The notes under the pieces: model-generated | Database searches by the model: none | What the model saw: the letters and a program-made list of their open reading frames with translations, nothing else | What the model was told of the DNA's origin: nothing | Assembly: GCA_021927905.1 (NCBI GenBank) | Contig: BLLK01000062.1 | Coordinates: 868,001-932,000 of the forward strand | Direction: 5' to 3' | DNA length: 64,000 bases | From: Chaetoceros tenuissimus | Lineage: Eukaryota > Bacillariophyta > Thalassiosirophyceae > Chaetocerotales > Chaetocerotaceae | Position numbers and translations under genes: made by a program | Shown here: positions 52,339-61,347 of the stretch, one piece after another | Layout of the letters: every line of letters begins with the position of its first letter | How positions within the stretch are numbered: position 1 is the stretch's first letter

Positions 52339-52354
52339 GGCGCGCCAAAAAAAA
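52339..52354 (-). promoter_or_regulatory. E2F/DP-like site upstream of the telobox gene
   Basis: On the minus strand this reads TTTTTTTTGGCGCGCC, the same core as at 43893-43906 and a full match to the E2F/DP consensus. It lies 203 bp upstream of the telobox protein start, on its coding strand. S-phase control of a telomere protein is plausible inference. Confidence 0.45.
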
Positions 52355-53841
52355 TTCTCATGCCGGCTGTCGTAATCAGATTTCACTTTTTAGCACGGTT
52401 TTGGAAAGCTCTCGACGAGAGCTTTCGATTGAGGTACTGTTCGATCCAATCCAATAGAAACTCGATTATTTATAAAACAATAACTAAATCCAAAGTCTGA
52501 CTGAAAATCAGGATTTCCTGACTTATTTGGTTACATACATTTCCGTAACAAAATGCCAAAAATAGGGGTAAAAATGCATTTTTACTCCATTTGCGCATGT
52601 AATGCGTACTCTTTTGTATATTATTATTTGAAGTTGCTATTTGATGCATGATTATAAGTATGTTTATAATATATTATACTTCTATTCAAAAGCTTTTGCC
52701 CTTCCTCTTCATGTTGGCATGCATATCTCGACTGCCCGAGTTCCTGAGTCTTTCGCAGATTTTTGAATATTTTCAAAACCCACCCAACAAAGTTTAAAAT
52801 ATATGCAAAACATATCAAAATGAAAGAAAGCTTTGATATTAGCTTTTACTTTAAATTATAATAGGGTTGATGATGGTTCATCATGATTTGATAATCCAAT
52901 GTGATCAAATAACCCAAAATTTGTTCTTTTGACCAATGACCTCACACTGTTTTGAGAGAGTTATGCGTTAGTATATGTCTGTATATGTGCAACCACTGCC
53001 CAGTTGAGAACAAGTAGAAGTATATTTATGCATTTAATTGAATCTTCACATGGTATATCAAAGATATAGGCACACTTCTCTATGAAACTTTGAATTTGTG
53101 ATCAACAGATCATACGTACTTCATCGTATGTACAGATGAGAATTTCCAAATATTTGGGAACAGCAATTGATAGAAGTCAATTTTTATTGCAGAAATGAAA
53201 AGATCTCAGTGAGACGAATCGATAGGTACCCAGACCTGTACTGAGAAACTAAAATTGATGGAGAAAAAAATTGTTGAAGTTTATCGCGTAGCTAGTTAGG
53301 CGGATCCCAAAATCCCGAAAACCAAATAAGTAAGGCCACCAAATACGTAAGGTTTACTCAACTCGCACCTCCAGTTCAATAGGGATAAGAAAGAAAATGG
53401 AAAATTGAGGATCAATAAATGCCGATCAGGAGAATCTTCGGAACGTCTAATTAACACTTGAAGACACCGTGTCAGTAAGCATCTGCCAGACAGCGCCGCC
53501 GGTCTACAGTATGAATTCTACGGTAGCAATGTATGATGCACTTGACAGGCAAGGTAATACTGATAAGCATGACGTACGAAGGTGGAAATTGTTTGAATCA
53601 GAGATAGGTGTACATAGGAGAAATGACGAATGTAAAATGTAGGCCATTGAAATTAGACACGTCAGAAAAGGTGTCAGGAAGAAAGCCAACAATAACTTTA
53701 TTGCAGTGTGCTCATAGAAAGTTGAAATTTTGGTTGTATGGAAGGCTAGCTACCTTGTATGGAACTTGAAAGAAAATTTTTTAACTTTCAACAGTCATTG
53801 CAAAACATTTTACTTTACCTCTTTTTGGTTAGTCTCTGACT

Positions 53842-54096
53842 TCGTCTCCAAACCTCGCTGCTGCTATCCAGCGTTGTTTGCTAAAGTAAATGGGGGAACA
53901 AAGGACGAACATGTTTTTCTCTGACTTGTTTTTCAAACTCCGCTTATACTACAAGCGTTCATGTGCTGAAGTTGATGGGGGATGAAAGAGAATTAACATG
54001 TTTCCTCTGCCTTTGTTTCAAACTCTGCTTATACTACAAGCATTCGTGTGCTAAAGTAGGGGGGGATGAAAGAGGAGGATGAAATCCAGCAAAAGC
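53842..54096. repeat. Minisatellite, about 86-bp period, three copies
   Basis: Units start near 53842, 53928 and 54014. Shared parts are TTTCAAACTCYGCTTATACT, ACAAGC, GTGCTRAAGT, GGGGGATGAAAGAG and AACATGTTT. The first unit is the most diverged. Confidence 0.7.
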
Positions 54097-54584
54097 CAAC
54101 CTTGATTGGTTTCTTGCAACCTTTTGCTGGACAACATCGGAAAGAGGTAATACACAAATGGAGACGGTCATGCTTTAGGCTTGCAACGCCAGCGCATGTC
54201 TCCATTTGTATTGGCATAGTGGAAATAGAGATATGTTCAGTCCATGTCAGTTACGATACTTCCTCGTTTGTTTCTTATATCCATATCACGTAAGGACACA
54301 ACAAAGGAAATGTACCCGCTGAATGATCACTGATAGACTGAGGAGCATATAGGATTTTGGATGGAATATATGAAGGAGAGAATCAAAGCTTGGAAGGAAA
54401 GGGATAGAAGGTAGATGGAAAATATTCAGAGAATGTGCAGCCTTCTCAGGATAGATTAGATAGTTGCTAGCATGCACAGCTTTTAGTTGCACATGGGGAA
54501 TAGCTGTTGATGAGATCAGAAAAGAGTGCATGAGAAGGTGGAGGGATAGAAAAGAAAGTGGAATAGACTTGGGATCTTTTAGGC

Positions 54585-55070
54585 TTGGGCAACGTCAACG
54601 AATGGGTCGATGACTTGCCGAAGGAGTTACATCATAGGTATTCGTTTGTGAAGATCGTCACGCATGGGTTGGTGACTTTCAGTACTCAATCTTTATTATA
54701 TATAATCTTTCGATATGGGAAAAGGTCAACGAATGGGTCGATGGCTTGCCGAAGGATTTGCATCATAGGTATTTGTTTGTGAAGATCATCACGCATGGGT
54801 TGGTGACTTTCAGTACTCAGTTTTATATTATATATATATATCATCTTTCGATATGGGAAAAGGTCAACGAATGGGTCGATGCCTTACCGAAGGATTTGTT
54901 TCATAGTTTGTTCAAGTTTACACAGATCATCTTTTGATATGGGAAAAAGTCAGCGAGTGGGTCAATGACTTGTCGAAGAAGTTGGATCATAGGTATTTTG
55001 TGTTGGGAAACATCGTCATTTTAGGAAAGGTCAACGAATGGGTTGATGGCTTATCAAAGAACTTGTAGCA
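54585..55070. repeat. Minisatellite with variable period (80-138 bp), five copies
   Basis: The core GTCAACGAATGGGTCGATG occurs near 54593, 54726, 54864, 54949 (diverged) and 55029 (diverged). The first two full units are about 135 bp and share CATGGGTTGGTGACTTTCAG and an AT-rich stretch before TCTTTCGATATGGGAAAA; later units are shortened. Confidence 0.75.
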
Positions 55071-55997
55071 TAGGCGCCTTGTTGGCTGACTCTAGGTATT
55101 CAGGTTTCATTATTTTATTTATGAACATTTCACTCACGACAGACTTCTTCAGTTCATATCTAAAGAAACCAGGAAGCTTGCAAGTAGATCTACAGCAACC
55201 TGCAAGTAAAGCTACACCCTATGACTCTGATACTTTGGCTGATTACCATAGGAGAGAGGATACGCATAGGTTGCTCAAGGGAACATAGAAAAAAGGACTT
55301 CAAAAGAACGTCATCTCTATCAAGATCTTTTTATTCAAGAGCTGGAAACAGATGAAGAGCGAGGCAGGGATACCAGCCTAGCATTTCCAACCAAACAAGC
55401 CTTCTCGGTACAATGTAGTAGGTTTCAGCCAGAGCACGTGGCATGAAATTATACTTTGTGAGATCGACATTGTACAGAGAGACATGGTGAGGTAGTAAAT
55501 GATGAGGGGGAGATCAAGAGCTTCCGGAAGACATTATGAGTCATAGCGTTGCTCTTAGTGTTTTTCAAGTAGTAAAGTCTTTATCTGATTTTCGAAAGTG
55601 CTGGATTGCACGTTAGAGGATGTTGACCTTGTGGAGAAGTGACATAGCGCCATCTCCTGTTGCAGCAAGGTCTCATCTTGGCGTTGAGGTTCTAAGTGTA
55701 CTGTGAAGCTTTAGATATATGAAAGAGTCAAATCGATTGTATGTCTAGAGTGGAGAAACCTAGAATGTTCTCTTCCCTCACTCTTATAAGAATTGAAAGA
55801 TAAGTCTCTACGAAAAGTGAAGTATTCATATTTGATTTTATTCCCGCTTATCAGGAACTTGAGGTGTGGTGGGACTGCGTCCCCCTTACCCCCCTTTCCA
55901 AGTACTAACTTGAGAGGTCTCACTTTGTTAATGGCTAATTATTCTAACTGACTCGCATGTTATTTATGATCAATTTGTCCTAACTCATTGCGCAACC

Positions 55998-56924
55998 CAA
56001 CTCGCACCTCCAGTTCAATAGGGATAAGAAAGAAAATGGAAAATTGAGGATCAATAAATGCCGATCAGGAGAATCTTCGGAACGTCTAATTAACGCTTGA
56101 AGACACCGTGTCAGTAAGCATCTGCCAGACAGCGCCGCCGGTCTACAGTATGAATTCTACGGTAGCAATGTATGATGCACTTGACAGGCAAGGTAATACT
56201 GATAAGCATGACGTACGAAGGTGGAAATTGTTTGAATCAGAGATAGGTGTACATAGGAGAAATGACGAATGTAAAATGTAGGCCATTGAAATTAGACACG
56301 TCAGAAAAGGTGTCAGGAAGAAAGCCAACAATAACTTTATTGCAGTGTGCTCATAGAAAGTTGAAATTTTGGTTGTATGGAAGGCTAGCTACCTTGTATG
56401 GAACTTGAAAGAAAATTTTTTACCCACCCACCATCCCGATCAAGAGCTTCCGGAAGACATTATGAGTCATAGCGTTGCTCTTAGTGTTTTTCAAGTAGTA
56501 AAGTCTTTATCTGATTTTCGAAAGTGCTGGATTGCACGTTAGAGGATGTTGACCTTGTGGAGAAGTGACATAGCGCCATCTCCTGTTGCAGCAAGGTCTC
56601 ATCTTGGCGTTGAGGTTCTAAGTGTACTGTGAAGCTTTAGATATATGAAAGAGTCAAATCGATTGTATGTCTAGAGTGGAGAAACCTAGAATGTTCTCTT
56701 CCCTCACTCTTATAAGAATTGAAAGATAAGTCTCTACGAAAAGTGAAGTATTCATATTTGATTTTATTCCCGCTTATCAGGAACTTGAGGTGTGGTGGGA
56801 CTGCGTCCCCCTTACCCCCCTTTCCAAGTACTAACTTGAGAGGTCTCACTTTGTTAATGGCTAATTATTCTAACTGACTCGCATGTTATTTATGATCAAT
56901 TTGTCCTAACTCATTGCGCAACCC
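55998..56924. repeat. Second unit of the tandem duplication, internally deleted (A'-B')
   Basis: A' (55998-56422) nearly matches A, differing by about one substitution in the parts compared, and B' (56438-56924) matches B with the same 487-bp length and no difference noticed. The 1.73-kb middle is missing; a 15-bp filler reading roughly CCCACCCACCATCCC sits at the junction. A' begins where B ends, so the two units are head to tail. Confidence 0.85.
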
Positions 56925-57802
56925 TAACTTACTAAGTTACTACCGAAAAATAAAAAATGACTATCGTTTTTTTTGTAGTAGCCACACAATAATTTACTTA
57001 CTACTATATAACTAGGAAATCTATCGTTCGCATCACCTAATGCTGTCTACGGATCTATTGATGCCAAATGTCAGAAAGCTAGAAAATAATAATGTAAGAC
57101 TAAAGATGGCGTCGATCTGCAGCATTATAAATAGCTACGGAAAGTAAAAAATGGAGGCGAGGTCATGTAGCAAGTTGTCTTTGTTTCCTTACTTTCTCTC
57201 TGGAATGTGCAAGCAATAATTTTAAAGGCAATCTCAAACATGCAGCTTCATCTTCTATGATTTATTGCATTGAAGAAAAGTAAGTAGCATTCTAATAAAA
57301 TTCGAAAGGAAAGATTGTACAATACTTTAAGTACGTACTACATAGTAGTAAAGCAAAAGCTCAAAACCTATTTGTTACTCTTTTTTTAATTTCTGGCCCA
57401 AAAATTACTAATTTTACAAAAAAATTCAGAAGTCAAAAAACTTTTTTTGGGATGAAAATTTACTGTACTTACTAGTCATTGTGTAGGAAACTGAAATTTT
57501 TGGTGACCCTTGGTTCTATGAGTATTTTGAATGTGTGAGAGCAAGAGCAAAGGTTTCGTTTTTTTTTAAACATCTCCCCCCATTAAGAGTTCTGGGGGAA
57601 ACTATTGATACTTCTTTTTTCAACGGAAGAAATGGACTGATGTTTAGCTAATTTCGTCAGGGGTACAGTCTTTGATTTTTTCCTCGCTGTGTTTTTCATC
57701 ATTATTTCTTTCTTTAAAGAAAAGTGGAAAGCTTAAAACTTTCTTGAAACAAAACCACAATACTACTAATCAAACAAGCCCTGTCTTAATACAAAGAGGA
57801 GC

Positions 57803-59955
57803 ATGAGATCAGATCCAAGCGGAGAGAAGATCATCGAGAAAGTCCAGACCGACGGGGAAGGTGTGGACAACACGTCTCCTGAAGAACATCAAGGCGCTGA
57901 TGGCCATGTAGATGTTGTTGACAATGGAGTAGACAATGATAGCTCGGTGGAAAAAGATGACAATGGTGGATCCAAGGACGAAATGAAATTGGAAGATAAG
58001 CCCATTCATGCTGATATTATTGCTGAGTCAAGTCTCAATGATTCAAAAGAAAGAACAGTTGATGTAAATGAACGGATTGAGCCAAAACAAAAACAAATTG
58101 TAAGTCCTAGAAGAAGAGACAGATTGGAGAAACTTCGAAAGAAGAGAATTGATGCAGTCAATGCCTCTAGAAACTCAATTTGGGTTCAAACTCAGACTAA
58201 CGACGTGGCAGAAGTTACACAACCATCTATCGAAACAGATCAAACTCCAAATCGAGAGAAGGAGGAGGTCGAAAAGCCTACCACGACCTCAACTGACATT
58301 AAACAAGTTGGGAAAGAGGTAGACCATGTGAGTGCTACTAATGAAATTGAAATACCAGCACCACCTGCCACGTTGCAAGTCCAATTGGAAGACTCGGAGG
58401 GACCAATGACAATGTCACCATCACCAAGGGACACCGATAATGTAGAAAAGCAAGATGCTGAACCTGGTCCAGAAGAAGCAATTACCATTGAGAAGGGTGA
58501 CGAAGGATTTGAAGGAGGGAATACAGAAGGAGGTGAAGCTTTGAAGCAACCTGATGCTACCCTTTCTTCTCTTGATAACTATATTGATCTTTCAAGCTCA
58601 AGTAGCACCAGTTGTAATGACGACGATGATAAGTATTCTGTTATTAATAGCAACAAATCCGAAGATTTAATTGAAATGGACAAGCATGAACGCACTGAGA
58701 AAACAGAGGTTGAGTTTGAATCAAGTGTAGGCACCAGTATAAAGCGTCCGCAATTTAATAAAACAAATAGACAAATCAGTGACGAACGCGCATTGACAAA
58801 CTCTAGCTCCAACTTGACAACTGCTTCTCAAGTTACAATAAAACATGGAAATACTACAAACAAAGGGCTAAAAAATCCCGTACCAACAACAAATTCGATG
58901 GTTTCTCTCAATAGTGACATCTCATCGTTGAATCCCGATGAAGGAACTTTAGGAAGTGAAGAATATAAAAGGGAAATAGAAAGACTTCGAATGAGGAAAA
59001 TTAAACTTCAAAGTGTTGCTGTATCAGTTGGAATGAATCATGATATCGAACCTATGGAGACATTGACAGAAGTATCCAAACTGTCATCGTCAGAGCATGA
59101 TATTGTTTTATCTGATTCAAAGAAATCAGATGAACTTGACACTGCTATTCTTCAGATCTCGACTCAAAATAAAAGTGGTAAGTTCGATCGATATGGGGGG
59201 CTGTCAACTTCTAATAGAGTATAATTTTTGAATCAACTGAGCTAAACTTTGTTTCTCCTACTTCCTTTCAAAAAATAGATAATGTTCCTAAACGTGGAGA
59301 ATACAATGCATCTTCAGCTCCAGTAGAATCTCGACCATGCGACAATGGACTTGAGAGACTCATCATGGTAGCTATGATTGGAATGATTGGAGGAGTATTA
59401 GGATCTATGTTTGCGTATGACACTTGCGAATTTGTTTCAATCAGAAAAAAAGTTGGCTACTATGACGAAATTCTACAAGTGTCTGCAGGCATGAAATATT
59501 TTACTTCTATCGATAGCGTATTTACTGGATCACAATGTATTGCTTACGACCATGAAAACTTGTACTACACACAAGAACCTCCGCATTTTGCAAAGATTTC
59601 TTCCCTTTCTGGAATTGCATGTGGAGTCACATCAGTTGTCATACTTTGGTTTTATATCCTAACCAAAAAGACTACCACAAAAATTTGGAACATTGCGTCA
59701 GCTTTTTCTTGTATTGCTTCATTAGCACAGATTTTGACATTTCAATTTTATTTCAGTTCCGTCTGTAAAGAGGAGACCTGCACTATCGGGGAAGGAACAG
59801 TTGCATCGTTTATTGCTGCAATGTCATATGGATGCATTGGGTATGAAATGATTGGAAATAAACCAAACAGAAGAATCCCACATGCTTTGGGTGAAAAGTT
59901 GATCAAGAATGACGGTGATAATGATGACCATTACAAAGCACCATCAATTGTATAA
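57803..59955 (+). CDS. Unknown protein with long disordered N-terminus and four C-terminal membrane helices
   Basis: Exons 57803-59177 and 59279-59955 (intron GTAAGT..AATAG, 101 bp) give 683 aa. No family recognised. Residues 1-480 are acidic, polar and disordered, with a basic patch SPRRRDRLEKLRKKR (about 94-108) and a later charged segment with KREIERLRMRKIK. Residues 488-683 form a compact membrane domain: LIMVAMIGMIGGVLGSMFAY, GIACGVTSVVILWFYIL, IASAFSCIASLAQILTFQF and VASFIAAMSYGCIGYEM, with a loop after helix 1 containing Cys residues (DTCEF, SQCIAYD) and one after helix 3 (SVCKEETC). That four-helix, Cys-loop layout recalls claudin/tetraspan-like proteins but no signature motif (W-GLW-C-C or CCG) is present. 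The join restores an open frame through LERLIM and looks good. Confidence 0.7.
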
Positions 59956-61112
59956 GAATAATAATAAAATATGTGTGACATATGAGTGTTTACTGTTGTT
60001 CACGATTTTCGAAAATATCATTTTTTATAACATGAATGTAAAAAGTTAATTCCCACCAGCAATAATAATATGCCTGATAAAAGACTGACATCTGCATCGA
60101 GACTCTTAGGCACTTTCATAACTTTAAAGGTCACTCACAAGAAAAATTAGAGACAACACTTCCCGAAAATGCATGATGTAAGGGCCTCATTCAAACAACT
60201 AAAACTGCATCCTCTTACTTTCTCTACACAATTCCCCGCATTAGTTACCTCGACCCTCGGCTTCAATGTACTTGCCATGTTCTATATACCCTTGAAGCAG
60301 CGATCAAAGATGACTACATAACTCTCTACAAGTACGCAGCTCCAGCATTTGGATTCAACCCTGCAGTAGATGCAAAATACGCAAGTTCCTCCCCCGATCT
60401 GCTTTGGGGCATGACTTTATCGGACTCCTCACACTTCAACTACCAATTGCAACAGTCCATGAACTTTTTGATTTTGTAACTCTAAATGCACCGCATCCAT
60501 TACAAACATCGTTACTTCAAGTTTGTGCAAGGGCGATTCGGTTCTCCACAGACAAACAACAACTGCTCCTACTTATGAACCTAAGGATATAAATAATATC
60601 GCATGTAAAATTACTCGTGTATCAATGATAATTTATTCTCTTTGTTTCTTCTTCGGGTTCCGTGAAGTTAATAACATGCACGACGTACTTATAAAATTAA
60701 AACTACTATCAACGGATGTATTCTTTGCACTGCATATCTCAAACATGTGATATTCAACTGGTAGCCACAACTTGGTTCTTCCCTCAAGGTCCATTCCATA
60801 CTAGTTGGGGGTGGAAGGTCCACCTCACTCCTCTAGCAATATCTTGGAGATTGCGAAGTCGACTAAAACAATATGAAAGACGTAGTAACCTTTATGATGT
60901 TTCAAATCTGACTTGCTTGGTCACTGCTTCCCTCATGAGTCAATTCTTAGTCTAATACGAAGCTTTCTTCGCGCTTAGGTTCTATTATCTCGACTAGGTT
61001 GTCAAAACCTAACGCAAGAATGCTTATCTTCTAGGGCACTCTAGCGTCATAAGGCTCTAGCACTTGCACCCTCAAAATTATCATTAAAATAAGGTTGGGT
61101 TGTTCCTATTCT

Positions 61113-61137
61113 AAGGTTTAGGTTTAGGTTTAGGTTA
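61113..61137 (+). repeat. Short telomere-like repeat, about (TTTAGG)3
   Basis: AAGGTTTAGGTTTAGGTTTA then GGTTA: three to four copies of TTTAGG, a 6-mer one rotation and one base away from the common TTAGGG and TTTAGGG telomere repeats. Interstitial position; orientation places it after the hairpins in the transcript sense of the large minus-strand ORF (as CCTAAA). Confidence 0.75.
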
Positions 61138-61196
61138 TCTTTCTAGTTTACCTTGGACGTACTACCACCCTTCCCGCTATCACGCCGATATTTCAG

Positions 61197-61338
61197 GCAG
61201 CGATAAAAGGTGTTAATATAGGACGCTGCGGGACCGAGATCACATTATTTATACTGTGACCCTAGTTACAGACGGATTTCTCCTCCCTGTAACTCGGTGT
61301 GTCCTAGTGACTTTCGCAGAAAGCCACTAGGATTTTTT
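61197..61338. ncRNA. Putative structured RNA: four consecutive hairpins
   Basis: Four stems lie side by side: GCAGCG/CGCTGC (61197-61229), TCACA/TGTGA (61240-61259), AGTTACAG/CTGTAACT (61264-61294) and CCTAGTG-A-CTTT / AAAG-C-CACTAGG (61303-61331) with loop CGCAG. ACCG (61233-61236) and CGGT (61295-61298) can close stems 2 and 3 into a three-way junction. On the plus strand the last hairpin is followed by A and six T (61333-61338), like a Pol III or intrinsic-type end. On the minus strand the same structure starts about 16 nt after the stop codon of the large ORF, so it may be its 3' UTR. Strand therefore undecided. No known RNA family is recognised. Confidence 0.5.
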
Positions 61339-61347
61339 ATGATGTAC

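Larger units (their letters stand above)
53359..55998. repeat. First unit of a tandem duplication (A-middle-B)
   Basis: Block A (53359-53782, 424 bp) and block B (55512-55998, 487 bp) are the ends of a 2.64-kb unit. Both recur immediately downstream in the same order. The middle (53783-55511) carries the two minisatellites. No coding sequence or reverse-transcriptase motif is seen. Confidence 0.8.
52137..57802. other. 5.6-kb gene-free, repeat-rich region
   Basis: No gene is supported. The first 250 bp are the promoter of the telobox gene, and the last 400 bp the promoter of the gene at 57803. Between them are a tandem 2.64-kb duplication, two minisatellites, a 10-bp hairpin GAAAGCTCTC-GAC-GAGAGCTTTC (52404-52426) and an inverted 12-bp pair ACAAATGGAGAC / GTCTCCATTTGT (about 54150-54208). 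Open frames seen twice at identical length (62 aa and 70 aa) merely reflect the duplication. Confidence 0.65.
59956..61347. other. Gene-free region with decayed frames, telomere-like repeat and hairpins
   Basis: No intact gene. From 60150 to 60600 short plus-strand frames follow one another with stops and shifts (for example RKFLPRSALGHDFIGLLTL), suggesting an old coding remnant of unknown kind. The short TTTAGG repeat (61113-61137) and the hairpin cluster (61197-61338) are listed separately. Confidence 0.5.

Noticed and set aside
53504-56331. Duplicate 62-aa minus-strand ORFs (53504-53692 and 56143-56331)
   Set aside because: They are identical only because they lie in the duplicated A block; no conservation signal beyond the DNA repeat.
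55512-56924. LTR retrotransposon (B and B' as LTRs around A')
   Set aside because: The two 487-bp blocks flank only 439 bp without gag/pol, no primer-binding site or polypurine tract is clear, and A occurs upstream of B too; tandem duplication with deletion explains all parts.
60404-60955. Plus-strand frames of 62-79 codons
   Set aside because: Overlapping in different frames with stops, no start context and no motif; treated as remnants.
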